In this document: piece by piece, positions 17,807 through 26,061 of the stretch
Layout of the letters: each line of letters starts with the position of its first letter
Numbering within the stretch: the first letter of the stretch is position 1
From: Defluviitaleaceae bacterium
Lineage (GTDB): Bacteria > Bacillota > Clostridia > Lachnospirales > UBA5962
Length of the DNA stretch: 36,234 nt
Assembly: GCA_009787355.1 (NCBI GenBank)
Contig: WRGD01000140.1
Coordinates: 1 to 36,234, forward strand
Reading direction: 5' to 3'
The notes under the pieces: generated by a model
The model's input: the letters and a program-made list of their open reading frames with translations, nothing else
Told to the model about the DNA's origin: nothing
Database searches by the model: none
Position numbers and translations under genes: made by a program

Positions 17807-18253
17807 ATGACACAAATGTCTAAAAAAGAATATGAACATATGGTAAAAATTTTCTCTCCAAATAGCCCAGTTTTAACCAATTGTATAAAAGCTTTTTTTG
17901 TAGGAGGATGTATTTGTGTTTTTGGAGAACTTATATCAAAATATTTAATTTATTTAGGTATTTCAGAAGATGTAAAGTCATTACTTACTGTTATAATATT
18001 AATATTTTGTGGAGTTTGTTTAACTGGTTTTAACATTTATAGTAAATTTGGAAGGTTTGCAGGGGCAGGTAGTATGATACCTATAACAGGTTTTGCAAAT
18101 GCAATAGCTTCATCGGCTATAGAATTTAAAAAAGAAGGATATATAATCGGAATTGGCACTAAACTTTTTTCTTTAGCAGGTCCAGTGCTTGCGTATGGTG
18201 TTTTTAGTTCTTTTGTCGTCGGTATTATATATTATATAAGCAAAATTATTTGA
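17807..18253 (+). CDS. spoVAC: stage V sporulation protein AC
   Basis: A 148-residue membrane protein. The start MTQMSKKEYEHMVKIFSPNSP is a soluble lead, followed by membrane segments including KAFFVGGCICVFGELI and the conserved FAGAGSMIPITGFANA. SpoVAC is the mechanosensitive channel component of the SpoVA complex, moving dipicolinic acid across the inner spore membrane. The start is ATG 17807 because AAAGAGG at 17795-17801 sits 5 bases upstream; a TTG at 17792 lies inside that site. It is paralogous to SpoVAE two genes downstream (shared FAGAG-x-x-x-PITGF motif). Confidence 0.93.
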   Translation: MTQMSKKEYEHMVKIFSPNSPVLTNCIKAFFVGGCICVFGELISKYLIYLGISEDVKSLLTVIILIFCGVCLTGFNIYSKFGRFAGAGSMIPITGFANAIASSAIEFKKEGYIIGIGTKLFSLAGPVLAYGVFSSFVVGIIYYISKII

Positions 18254-18353
18254 AATGGTGATTTCTTAAAAATTTTTAGATAAAATTATTGTAAAAATTA
18301 TAAATAAAAAATTAATATAGAAATGTTTTATTTGATAATGGGGTGAAGTAAAT

Positions 18354-19358
18354 ATGGCTAATATAGGTAAACAAACGATAAAATTCAAAAAAAATATAAG
18401 TATTTTAGAAACAGCATCTATAGTAGGTCCAAAAGAGGGAGATGGACCACTTAAAAATTATTTTGATATTGTTCTTGAAGATATAATGGCAGGCGAAAAT
18501 ACTTGGGAAAAAGCAGAAAGTATAATTGTACGAAAATCGTTAGAATTAGCTACAAAAAAAGCTAAGTTAGCTATGACAGATATAGATTATATAATAGCAG
18601 GTGATTTATTAAACCAAAATACTGGAAGCACTTTTGGTATTAGAGATTTACACAGACCTTTTATTGGAATATTTAGTGCTTGTTCTGCAATGGGTCTTTC
18701 TATGGGTCTTGGTGCTACATTTTTGGAAAGCAATTTTGCAAAAAATGTTTTAGCGAGTTCTAGCAGTCATTTTTGTGCTGCAGAAAAACAATTTAGATTT
18801 CCACTTGAGCTTGGTTCGCAACGTCCTCCAACATCTACAACAACTGTTACAGGTTGTGGAGTTGCTCTTTTAAGTAATGATAATTCCGATTTACCAAAAA
18901 TAAAAGCAATAACAACTGGTAAAATTGTAGATATGGGAATAACAGATCCTTTTAATATGGGAGCTGCAATGGCACCTGCAGCATTAGATACAATTATTAC
19001 ACATTTTAATGATTTAAATATAGAACCAGACTATTACGATTTAATAATTACTGGAGATTTAGGTCATATAGGAAGTGAAATAATTTTAACTTTATCAAAA
19101 AAAGAAGGATATTTACTAAAAAATTATAAAGATTGTGGAATATTAATATATGATAAAGACACACAAGATACTCATTCTGGTGGAAGTGGATGTGCTTGTG
19201 CAGGAACTACATTTGCTGGGTATTTATATAAAAAAATGATTGAAAAAGAAATAAAAAAATTATTATTTGTACCTACTGGAGCATTATTAAGTCCATTAAG
19301 TGTATTACAAAAAGAAAGTATACCAGGGATTGCCCACGCTGTAGCTATAGAGATATAA
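18354..19358 (+). CDS. spoVAD: stage V sporulation protein AD
   Basis: A 334-residue soluble protein of thiolase-like fold, close to the 338 residues of B. subtilis SpoVAD. Characteristic stretches are IAGDLLNQNTGSTFGIRDL, FSACSAMGLSMGLG, ASSSSHFCAAEKQFRFP and GGSGCACAG. SpoVAD binds dipicolinic acid directly and sits at the inner spore membrane with SpoVAC and SpoVAE. The fold is related to ketosynthases, but the protein is regarded as a binding rather than a catalytic subunit. GGGGTGAAG precedes the ATG. A 100-base gap separates it from spoVAC, longer than elsewhere in the operon. Confidence 0.95.
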   Translation: MANIGKQTIKFKKNISILETASIVGPKEGDGPLKNYFDIVLEDIMAGENTWEKAESIIVRKSLELATKKAKLAMTDIDYIIAGDLLNQNTGSTFGIRDLHRPFIGIFSACSAMGLSMGLGATFLESNFAKNVLASSSSHFCAAEKQFRFPLELGSQRPPTSTTTVTGCGVALLSNDNSDLPKIKAITTGKIVDMGITDPFNMGAAMAPAALDTIITHFNDLNIEPDYYDLIITGDLGHIGSEIILTLSKKEGYLLKNYKDCGILIYDKDTQDTHSGGSGCACAGTTFAGYLYKKMIEKEIKKLLFVPTGALLSPLSVLQKESIPGIAHAVAIEI

Positions 19359-19386
19359 AAATAAATATATTTAATAAGGGTGTGAA

Positions 19387-19734
19387 ATGATTAAAGCTTT
19401 TGTTGTTGGCGGTTTAATATGTACTATAGGTCAAATATTAATAGATAAAACAAGATTAACACCTGCAAAAATATTAGTTATTTTTGTTATAATTGGTTGT
19501 ATTTTAAGTGCTCTTGGATTATACGAACCTTTAGTTAATTTTGCAGGTGCAGGTGCCACAGTACCTATTACAGGTTTTGGACACTCTTTGGTAAAAGGCG
19601 TAATAAATGAAATAGATAGAGAAGGATTTATAGGTATTTTTACAGGAGGAGTAAAAGCTACAGCAGCAGGAATTAGTGCTTCAATTGTTTTTAGTATACT
19701 TGTTTCTTTTATCGCTAATTCGAAAGATAAGTGA
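19387..19734 (+). CDS. spoVAE: stage V sporulation protein AE (AEb)
   Basis: A 115-residue hydrophobic protein starting MIKAFVVGGLICTIGQIL and carrying FAGAGATVPITGFGHS. It is homologous to SpoVAC in its membrane core and corresponds to the SpoVAEb subunit. It follows spoVAD by 28 bases with GGGTGTG as ribosome binding site and is the last gene of the operon. The soluble AEa and the GerA-like SpoVAF found in Bacillus operons are absent. A terminator at 19811-19850 closes the unit. Confidence 0.93.
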   Translation: MIKAFVVGGLICTIGQILIDKTRLTPAKILVIFVIIGCILSALGLYEPLVNFAGAGATVPITGFGHSLVKGVINEIDREGFIGIFTGGVKATAAGISASIVFSILVSFIANSKDK

Positions 19735-19810
19735 TGACCTCAAAGCTAATAAATTTTCGGTAAGCTTTATGAAAATATTAATTGATAAAGAGAAATCTTA
19801 ACTGCTAATA

Positions 19811-19850
19811 AATCAACTATGAGAAATATAATTCATGGTTGATTTTTTTT
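19811..19850 (+). terminator. rho-independent terminator of the spoVA operon
   Basis: AATCAACTATGA pairs with TCATGGTTGATT (one T-G pair) around GAAATATAAT, followed by eight T residues. Confidence 0.85.
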
Positions 19851-19913
19851 GAAACACATTAGATATTATAGTGTAGTAAAAAAATTAAACAAATATTATT
19901 TAAATGTTTTTAC

Positions 19914-19942
19914 TTGACTTTAATAATATTTACTGATAATAT
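19914..19942 (+). promoter_or_regulatory. promoter of rpsO
   Basis: TTGACT (19914-19919) and TAATAT (19937-19942) are separated by 17 bases. The predicted start is near 19949, giving an 85-base leader before the rpsO ATG. Confidence 0.65.
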
Positions 19943-19953
19943 TTATCAGTAAA
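19929..19953. promoter_or_regulatory. inverted repeat covering the rpsO -10, candidate operator
   Basis: TTTACTGATAA (19929-19939) and TTATCAGTAAA (19943-19953) are perfect reverse complements around TAT. The repeat lies directly over the -10 element and start site, the usual place for a repressor site. Confidence 0.5.
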
Positions 19954-19954
19954 A

Positions 19955-20028
19955 GCCTATGCGTGGTATGGGACACTCCAACCCATTCTAGGCATATGGC
20001 GTATTATAAATAGCCAAAAGGCAAGGAG
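19955..20028 (+). promoter_or_regulatory. structured rpsO leader, candidate S15 autoregulatory RNA
   Basis: GCCTA (19955-19959) pairs with TAGGC (19989-19993), enclosing ATGGG (19968-19972) / CCCAT (19982-19986). Further on, GCC (20013-20015) can pair either upstream with GGC (19998-20000) or downstream with GGC (20020-20022), which touches the AAGGAG ribosome binding site. S15 represses its own mRNA through leader structures that differ between phyla. Whether this leader matches a described class cannot be told by eye. Confidence 0.5.
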
Positions 20029-20034
20029 AAAAAA

Positions 20035-20292
20035 ATGAAATCTAAAGCAGAAATAATAAGCAAATTTGGAAGAACAGAATCAGATACAGGTTCTCCGGAA
20101 GTACAAATAGCATTACTTACAGAAAGAATTAATCATCTTACTGAACATTTACGTACACATAAAAAAGACCATCATTCTCGTCGTGGTCTCTTGAAAATGG
20201 TTGGTCAAAGAAAAGGTTTATTAAATTACATGAAAAATCGTGATATAGAAAAATATCGTGATCTTATAACTAGTCTTGGATTAAGAAAATAA
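20035..20292 (+). CDS. rpsO: 30S ribosomal protein S15
   Basis: An 85-residue protein, close to the usual 88-89. It has the S15 signatures [34 protein letters not shown] and RKGLLNYM. S15 binds the central domain of 16S rRNA early in 30S assembly. AAGGAG lies 6 bases before the ATG. It has its own promoter and a strong terminator before pnp; the rpsO-pnp order is widely conserved. The long structured leader suggests autogenous control. Confidence 0.98.
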   Translation: MKSKAEIISKFGRTESDTGSPEVQIALLTERINHLTEHLRTHKKDHHSRRGLLKMVGQRKGLLNYMKNRDIEKYRDLITSLGLRK

Positions 20293-20315
20293 TAAAATAA
20301 ATCAACAAAAAAATA

Positions 20316-20344
20316 AAACCAGCAGACATTCTCTGCTGGTTTTT
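20316..20344 (+). terminator. rho-independent terminator between rpsO and pnp
   Basis: AAACCAGCAGA pairs perfectly with TCTGCTGGTTT around CATTC and is followed by TT(T)G. This 11-bp GC-containing stem is the strongest terminator in the window; some read-through into pnp is likely. Confidence 0.9.
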
Positions 20345-20370
20345 GTAAAAATTTTAATTTAGGAGATTTT

Positions 20371-22497
20371 ATGCAAATAAAGCAAAATAAATATACAATG
20401 AATCTAGCTGGGAAAGATTTTTCTGTAGAAACAGGAAAATTTGCAGAATTTGCAAATGCTTCGGTTATTGTATCTTACGGAGGAACCACTGTTTTTGTTG
20501 TTGCCACGGCATCTGAAAAACCCAGAGAAGGTATAGACTTTTTCCCTCTTTCTGTAGATTACGAAGAAAGATTTTATGCAATAGGTAAAATCCCGGGTGG
20601 TTTTGTAAAAAGAGAAGGAAGACCAACAGAAAAAGCAATACTTGCATCACGTCTTATAGATAGACCTATTCGTCCACTTTTTCCAGAAGATTATAGAAAT
20701 GATGTTTCCATTGTAGCTACTGTTATGAGTGCAGATCAAGATAGTAGTCCAGAAATAGCAGCTATGATTGGCTCTTCTATTGCACTAGCAATATCTGACA
20801 TACCTTTCAAAGAACCAACAGGTTCTACAAATATAGGACTTGTAGATGGAAAATTTATAATTAATCCAGATTCAAAACAAAGAGAAGAATCAAGTTTACA
20901 CCTAACTGTAGCATCTACAAAAAACAAAGTCATGATGATAGAGGCAGGGGCAAATCAAGTATCAGAAGAATATATGTATGAAGCTATTTTAGTAGCTCAT
21001 GAACAAAATAAAAAAATAGTAAATTTTGTAGAAAAAATAGTAAAAGAAATAGGTAAAGAAAAGCATTCTTATGAAAGTACATCTATTCCATTAGATTTTT
21101 ACACAAAATTAAAAGATATTGTTGGTATCTCTAATATGCAAAATGCTGTTTTTACAGATGATAAACAACAAAGAAATTTAAGTATTTCTAATATAAAAGA
21201 AAAATCGAAAGAAGAATTTTTAAAACTTATAGAAAATAATGAAATGAATTTAACTACTGAAGAATTTTTATCTCTTTTTGAAAAAAGCATATATAAGTTA
21301 GAAAAAGAAGTTGTTAGAAATATGATTTTGAAAGATAATAAAAGACCAGATGGTAGAGCTTTAAACGAAATGAGAAAGCTAACAGCAGAAGTAGATACTA
21401 TTCCTAGAGTACATGGTGCAGCTCTTTTTAATCGTGGTCAAACACAAGTTCTTACTATTACAACTCTTGCTTCTATGGGAGAAGTACAAGTCTTAGATGG
21501 ATTAGATTTAAGCGAAGAATCCAAACGTTATATGCATCACTATAATTTTCCTAGCTATTCTGTTGGAGAAACAAAACCAACTAGGGCACCTGGCAGACGT
21601 GAAATAGGACACGGTGCTTTGGCAGAAAAAGCATTAATACCAGTTTTACCAAAAGAAGATGATTTTCCTTATGCAATACGCACAGTTAGCGAAGTTTTGG
21701 CATCTAACGGTTCTACAAGTCAGGCTAGTGTTTGTGCAAGTACACTTAGTCTTATGGCAGCAGGTGTTCCTATTACAGAGCCAGTTGCTGGTATTTCTGT
21801 GGGACTTATTACTGATGAAGTTGGTGATAATTTTGTTCTCTTAACAGATATACAAGGAATAGAAGATTTTTTTGGTGATATGGATTTTAAAGTAGCTGGT
21901 ACAAAGAAAGGTATTACGGCAATACAACTAGATATGAAAATAGAAGGAATAAGCGAAGAAATTATAAAAAATTCATTAGAAGAAACAAAAATTTCAAGAT
22001 ATCATATTTTAGATGAAATAATGTTAAAAACTATAGATAAGCCAAGAGATAAAATATCGGATTTTGCACCAAAAATAGCTAAAATAACTATAGATATAGA
22101 AAAAATAGCTGATGTTATTGGACCACGTGGAAAAGTAATAAAAAGAATAATAGAAGAATCTGGCGTAGATAAAATTGATACAGAAGATGATGGACGTATT
22201 TTTATATCTAGCAATGATATGGACAAAGTGAAAATTGCATTAGAAATTATAAAGGCCATTGTTACAGTGCCAAATATAGGTGATATATTCCGTGGAAAAG
22301 TTACTAGAGTTGTAAACTTTGGAGCTTTTGTAGAAATAGCACCAGAAAAAGAAGGTCTTGTACATGTTTCACAATTGGATAAAAAACGTGTAGAAAAAGT
22401 AGAAGATATTGTAAAAGTAGGAGATATAATAGAAGTTAAAGTTACAGAAATTGATGAACAAGGAAGACTCAACTTATCTAGAAAGGCTTTATTATAA
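20371..22497 (+). CDS. pnp: polyribonucleotide nucleotidyltransferase (PNPase)
   Basis: A 708-residue enzyme with the complete domain order: first RNase PH domain (about 10-140), helical linker, second RNase PH domain (about 320-540, with GGTTVFVVATAS-type repeats and TSQASVCASTLSLMAAGVP), KH domain (about 555-615, VIGPRGKVIKRIIEES) and S1 domain (about 622-690, GDIFRGKVTRVVNFGAFVEI). It degrades RNA 3' to 5' using phosphate and takes part in mRNA decay. AGGAG is placed 6 bases before the ATG. The stop TAA directly abuts the ATG of the next gene. No domain is missing. Confidence 0.98.
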   Translation: MQIKQNKYTMNLAGKDFSVETGKFAEFANASVIVSYGGTTVFVVATASEKPREGIDFFPLSVDYEERFYAIGKIPGGFVKREGRPTEKAILASRLIDRPIRPLFPEDYRNDVSIVATVMSADQDSSPEIAAMIGSSIALAISDIPFKEPTGSTNIGLVDGKFIINPDSKQREESSLHLTVASTKNKVMMIEAGANQVSEEYMYEAILVAHEQNKKIVNFVEKIVKEIGKEKHSYESTSIPLDFYTKLKDIVGISNMQNAVFTDDKQQRNLSISNIKEKSKEEFLKLIENNEMNLTTEEFLSLFEKSIYKLEKEVVRNMILKDNKRPDGRALNEMRKLTAEVDTIPRVHGAALFNRGQTQVLTITTLASMGEVQVLDGLDLSEESKRYMHHYNFPSYSVGETKPTRAPGRREIGHGALAEKALIPVLPKEDDFPYAIRTVSEVLASNGSTSQASVCASTLSLMAAGVPITEPVAGISVGLITDEVGDNFVLLTDIQGIEDFFGDMDFKVAGTKKGITAIQLDMKIEGISEEIIKNSLEETKISRYHILDEIMLKTIDKPRDKISDFAPKIAKITIDIEKIADVIGPRGKVIKRIIEESGVDKIDTEDDGRIFISSNDMDKVKIALEIIKAIVTVPNIGDIFRGKVTRVVNFGAFVEIAPEKEGLVHVSQLDKKRVEKVEDIVKVGDIIEVKVTEIDEQGRLNLSRKALL

Positions 22498-23754
22498 ATG
22501 GAGATTATAACACTTAAAAATGGTATTCGTGTAATTTTAGAAAATATACCTTATTTGCGTTCTGTATGCCTTGGAATATGGGTAAAAAATGGTTCTAGAC
22601 ATGAAAGTGTTTCTACAAATGGTATTTCTCATTTTATGGAACATATGCTTTTTAAAGGTACAAAAACTAGAACAGCAAAAGATATTGCAAATGAAATGGA
22701 TAGTGTTGGAGGTCAGCTGAATGCATTCACTTCTAAAGAATATACTTGTTATTATACAAGAACATTAGATACCCACGTTTCTAAAGGTTTAGATATTTTA
22801 TCGGATATGTTTTTTAATTCTAATTTTGATAATGATGAGATAGAAAAAGAGCGAAACGTAATAATAGAAGAAATAAATATGTATGAAGACACTCCAGAAG
22901 AAGTTGCAAGTGATTTACTTCAACATAGCGTTTGGCAAAATTATCCTCTTGGTTTTTCTATTTTAGGCACTAAAAAAAGTATATCTTCTTTTAACTCTGA
23001 TACATTTAAAAATTTTTGGAAAGAAAAATATACACCAAAAAATATAGTTATTGCTGTTGCCGGTAATTTCAAAAAAGAAGAAATAGTAGATATGATAAAA
23101 TCTCATTTTGAAGACTTTGAAATAAAAGGAGATGTAAATACTCCTAAAGATGCTTTATATAGACCTACAGTTGTAACAAAAGAAAAAGATATAGAGCAAA
23201 TTCACCTACAACTCGGTTTTCCTAGTATAAATCTAAAAGATGATAATATATACGCAATGGCAGCATTAAACACAATATTTGGTGGAGGCATGTCTTCTCG
23301 ACTATTTCAAAAAATAAGAGAAGAAAATGGTCTTGCTTATTCTGTATATTCTTATAATTCATCACATGAAGATGTTGGACTTTTTTCTATATATGCAAGT
23401 CTTATAAAAGAGAATGTAAAAGATGTTCTTGTTTATATTTTTAAAGAAATACAAGACTTAAAAATACAAAGAATAGATAATATTGTACTAAATAGAACAA
23501 AAGAACAATTAAAAAGTAATTATATACTTAGTCTTGAAAGTTCTAGTTCTAGAATGAGCAATATAGGTAGGTCTCTTGTAATGCTAAACAGAGTATTAAC
23601 ACCAGATCAGGTACTATGCAAAATAGAAAGTGTAACAGTAGAAGATGTATTTAATCTTGCATTAAATATACTAGATGAAAGTAAAGTAAGCCTTTGTGCT
23701 GTTGGTAATATAGGAAATATCGATTTTGAAAATATGCTAAAAAACGTAATATAA
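22498..23754 (+). CDS. M16-family zinc peptidase (pitrilysin/processing-peptidase type)
   Basis: A 418-residue protein. The inverted zinc motif H-F-M-E-H is near residue 50 (GISHFMEHMLFKGT), and the downstream glutamate lies in IIEEINMYEDTPEE (about 120-135). The C-terminal M16 domain contains GGGMSSRLFQKIREENGLAYSVYSY. It is the size of YmxG of B. subtilis, which also follows pnp, so the neighbourhood is conserved. Substrates of these bacterial enzymes are poorly known. The start abuts the pnp stop with no gap, and the only ribosome binding site candidate lies within the pnp end, implying coupled translation. Confidence 0.93.
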   Translation: MEIITLKNGIRVILENIPYLRSVCLGIWVKNGSRHESVSTNGISHFMEHMLFKGTKTRTAKDIANEMDSVGGQLNAFTSKEYTCYYTRTLDTHVSKGLDILSDMFFNSNFDNDEIEKERNVIIEEINMYEDTPEEVASDLLQHSVWQNYPLGFSILGTKKSISSFNSDTFKNFWKEKYTPKNIVIAVAGNFKKEEIVDMIKSHFEDFEIKGDVNTPKDALYRPTVVTKEKDIEQIHLQLGFPSINLKDDNIYAMAALNTIFGGGMSSRLFQKIREENGLAYSVYSYNSSHEDVGLFSIYASLIKENVKDVLVYIFKEIQDLKIQRIDNIVLNRTKEQLKSNYILSLESSSSRMSNIGRSLVMLNRVLTPDQVLCKIESVTVEDVFNLALNILDESKVSLCAVGNIGNIDFENMLKNVI

Positions 23755-23755
23755 A

Positions 23756-24259
23756 ATGAACAGTAGAATTATATTAGATGATTTAGATAGTTATAGTGAA
23801 AAACTTAAAATAAGTCAGATTATAATTTTTTTTGAAAGAAAGGGTATCAGTCTTACAAAAACAACTATACAAAATTATGTAAGAATTGGTATTCTACCAT
23901 CTCTTTCAAATAAGAAATATTATGAAAAAATACACATTATTTATTTAACTATGATAATAGAATTAAGACAATTTTATTCTTTAAATGAGATAAAAAATAT
24001 ACTTTTTTTTGTACGTGATTTTGATTATAAAGAATTAAAAAATATATATGAAGAGTTTTTAGAAATTCAGGAAACTATAAAATTAGGTATAGATATTTTT
24101 TTTAAAAATATAATTATAAAAATTGACAGTTTAAATAAAACAACAGAAAATTATAAAAATTTTATGTTTCTATTATCAATAGCATCTTCATACAATTATT
24201 TAAAAGAAATTCATATAAATTCAATATTTATGAATAAAAATTTTTCACCAAAAATATAA
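23756..24259 (+). CDS. DUF1836-family regulator
   Basis: A 167-residue protein matching the DUF1836 pattern: ISQIIIFFERKGISLTKTTIQNYVRIGILP (about 20-50) is a MerR-like helix-turn-helix with the typical K-T-x-I-Q-N-Y-V and G-x-L-P, followed by KKYYEKIHIIYLTMIIELRQFYSLNEIKNIL. The rest is helical. The family is common in spore-forming clostridia and its targets are unknown. It starts one base after the M16 stop, so it is the last gene of a pnp operon and is closed by the terminator at 24281-24329. Confidence 0.8.
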   Translation: MNSRIILDDLDSYSEKLKISQIIIFFERKGISLTKTTIQNYVRIGILPSLSNKKYYEKIHIIYLTMIIELRQFYSLNEIKNILFFVRDFDYKELKNIYEEFLEIQETIKLGIDIFFKNIIIKIDSLNKTTENYKNFMFLLSIASSYNYLKEIHINSIFMNKNFSPKI

Positions 24260-24280
24260 TATTAAAAGATTTATAATTAC

Positions 24281-24329
24281 AACTTCCATTATATATCAAA
24301 ATACAGTTTATAAAAATGGAAGTTTTTTT
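24281..24329 (+). terminator. rho-independent terminator
   Basis: AACTTCCATT (24281-24290) pairs with AATGGAAGTT (24315-24324), with seven T residues at the 3' side. The loop of 24 bases is long. Confidence 0.65.
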
Positions 24330-24339
24330 GGGGGTTTTT

Positions 24340-24873
24340 GTGAAAATATTTACTATAAATGGAAACAAACTCGCAAATTTATTCTTTGCATTTTTTTGCA
24401 TGGGAGTAATAGTATACGTTGGTATTTTAAATCACCATACAATAGTTGTAACGGCTACAGTTAGAAATACTATACCAATAGCCTTGGTAGTAGATGGTTT
24501 TGGAGACGGTAGTTCTGGTTCTAGAGAATTTTTGTACATGGATATTGCTTTTACTGGTATAGTAAATAAAAATTTTCCTATGGCTGAAGAATATGAAAGG
24601 TTACTTTTATTAAGTGGTAGAGAAGTATACAGTAATATAGATGAAATAGAATTTGAAGTTATTTATATAGATGGTGTTAGCAGTATATCTTACATAGAAG
24701 AAAATATAAAAACGGCAATAAACATGGCAGAGAAAATTGGACATGGTATAATAGTAGCAAGACTTGGAGAAAATGGAGGATTAAATACAGTGACTGCAAT
24801 TAGTAATATATTGCAAGAAATAAATTATATAGAATTTGTAACAGTTGGAGAACTGAAAAATATTATAAAATAA
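24340..24873 (+). CDS. shortened divergent polysaccharide deacetylase-like protein
   Basis: A 177-residue protein with an N-terminal membrane anchor (about 10-30) and an extracytoplasmic domain. IALVVDGFGDGSSGSREFLYMDIAFTGIV (from about 47) resembles the first strand of the divergent polysaccharide deacetylases (COG2861/DUF610, usual IxIDDFG). GHGIIVARLGENGGLNTVTAI near the end resembles the last conserved block, before EFVTVGEL. The middle of the usual domain, including the H-x-P metal region, seems missing, so it may be inactive. The second D of the family IDDFG motif is G here. I chose GTG 24340, with TTGGGGG 5 bases upstream, because the upstream ATG at 24316 lies inside the preceding terminator stem. 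spoVM follows by 25 bases; a sporulation role is possible but inferred. Confidence 0.55.
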   Translation: MKIFTINGNKLANLFFAFFCMGVIVYVGILNHHTIVVTATVRNTIPIALVVDGFGDGSSGSREFLYMDIAFTGIVNKNFPMAEEYERLLLLSGREVYSNIDEIEFEVIYIDGVSSISYIEENIKTAINMAEKIGHGIIVARLGENGGLNTVTAISNILQEINYIEFVTVGELKNIIK

Positions 24874-24898
24874 AGGAATATCTAAAGGGGGATTTGTA

Positions 24899-24973
24899 AT
24901 GAAATTAAAAGTGATAAAAATGCCAAAATTTTTAAGTAGCATAATAAAAAAAATAATGAGAATAAAAAGCTGA
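24899..24973 (+). CDS. spoVM: stage V sporulation protein M
   Basis: A 24-residue peptide beginning MKLKVIKMPKFL and ending in a Lys/Ile-rich amphipathic helix. It lines up without gaps to B. subtilis SpoVM (MKFYTIKLPKFL...), keeping the essential proline at position 9 and the K-x-P-K-F-L core; the known protein is 26 residues. SpoVM inserts its amphipathic helix into the convex forespore membrane and anchors SpoIVA, so the coat builds at the right surface. AAAGGGGG at 24885-24891 is a strong ribosome binding site about 7 bases from the ATG. It is followed by a long hairpin. In relatives it is expressed in the mother cell under sigma-E. Neighbouring deacetylase-like gene and argC are not its usual partners. 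Confidence 0.88.
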   Translation: MKLKVIKMPKFLSSIIKKIMRIKS

Positions 24974-24988
24974 TTTATTAATAAAGGA

Positions 24989-25041
24989 TTTATAAGAAGA
25001 CTAACAACTACTTATTGTGTAGCTGTTGGTCTCTTTATAAA
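24989..25041. terminator. bidirectional hairpin between spoVM and argC
   Basis: TTTATAAGAAGACTAACAAC (from 24989) pairs with the segment ending at 25041 over about 23 positions with a few wobble pairs, loop TTATTGT. It lies between convergent genes and serves both strands. Confidence 0.75.
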
Positions 25042-25045
25042 TTGA

Positions 25046-25978
25046 TTATAATTCAGTATCTTCAGATAATCCAAGTGCAATATTCATACATTGTATAGCT
25101 GCTCCACTTGCTCCTTTACCTAGATTATCTAGTCTTGCTATTAAAGACATTTGCTCATCGTGTCCAAAAACAAAAATATCCATATTGTTTGTTTCATTGC
25201 ACAAAGTCGGATTTAAAAATCCATCTGTAGTATGAGATTCTGCAGCAAAATGTTTTACACTTATAAATCTGCTATCGTTGTAATGTCTTGCAAGTGCAGC
25301 CCATATTTCATTAACAGTAAAAGATTTTTCACCAAAAATAGGTACAGTAACAAGCATACCTCTAAAGAAATTACCGACTATAGGAAGAAAATGAGGTGGA
25401 TTTGCAAGGTCGCACATTATTTGCATTTCTGGTAAATGTTTGTGCATTAGACCTAATGAATATGGCATAGGTGCATTTATATTTTCAGTTTCGTACTTGT
25501 TTATCAAATATTTACCTCCTCCACTATAACCTGTTATAGATGTACAGCTAAGGTATGTAGCAGAAGATATAAAACCAGCTTTTACAAGTGGATAAACGAG
25601 AGATATAAAACCAGTTGCATGACAGCCCGGTACACTTATACGTTTAGAATTTGATATTGCTAACTTCTGTTCTTTCGATATTTCTGGTAAACCGTATACC
25701 CAATCATAATCTATACGATGTGCTGTTGATGCATCTATTACTATTTTATTTTTTGGAGCTATTTTTACTGTTTCTATAGCTGCAGCCTCTGGTAAGCATA
25801 AGAATATAACATCTGCTTCATCCATAATTTTAGATTTCTCGTCTAAATCTTTTCTTTTTTCTTCATCTATTTTAAGTATTCTTATGTCTTTTCTTTTTTT
25901 TAGTTTATTTTCTAATTCTAGACCTGTTGTACCTTCATTTCCATCTATAAATACATTTATTTTATTTATTAATGACAT
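25046..25978 (-). CDS. argC: N-acetyl-gamma-glutamyl-phosphate reductase, type 2
   Basis: A 310-residue enzyme of arginine synthesis, reducing N-acetylglutamyl phosphate to the semialdehyde with NADPH. The N-terminal Rossmann motif is VFIDGNEGTTGLEL (about 8-21). The catalytic cysteine lies in SVPGCHATGFISLVYPL (about 114-130), preceded by VYGLPEI, and the later AAESHTTDGFLNP fits the short type-2 class (about 310 residues versus 345 for type 1). AAGGAA, about 8 bases before the ATG, is the ribosome binding site. No other arg gene is nearby, which is unusual because argC normally heads an argCJBD cluster. An M20 amidohydrolase gene lies 83 bases upstream on the same strand. Confidence 0.9.
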   Translation of the reverse strand: MSLINKINVFIDGNEGTTGLELENKLKKRKDIRILKIDEEKRKDLDEKSKIMDEADVIFLCLPEAAAIETVKIAPKNKIVIDASTAHRIDYDWVYGLPEISKEQKLAISNSKRISVPGCHATGFISLVYPLVKAGFISSATYLSCTSITGYSGGGKYLINKYETENINAPMPYSLGLMHKHLPEMQIMCDLANPPHFLPIVGNFFRGMLVTVPIFGEKSFTVNEIWAALARHYNDSRFISVKHFAAESHTTDGFLNPTLCNETNNMDIFVFGHDEQMSLIARLDNLGKGASGAAIQCMNIALGLSEDTEL

Positions 25979-26061
25979 TTTTTATTTCCTTATTTAGTAT
26001 AAATTGTCCTAATTTATGTTTTCCTATTTATTAATTAAATAACAAGAAAACAACAAAATAT

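Noticed and set aside
24316-24340. ATG 24316 as start of the deacetylase-like gene
   Set aside because: It lies inside the 3' arm of a terminator stem and has no ribosome binding site, whereas GTG 24340 has GGGGG five bases upstream.
25979-26061. T-box or arginine operator in front of argC
   Set aside because: The 83-base gap has no T-box sequence or convincing ARG-box; argC may simply be read through from the M20 gene.
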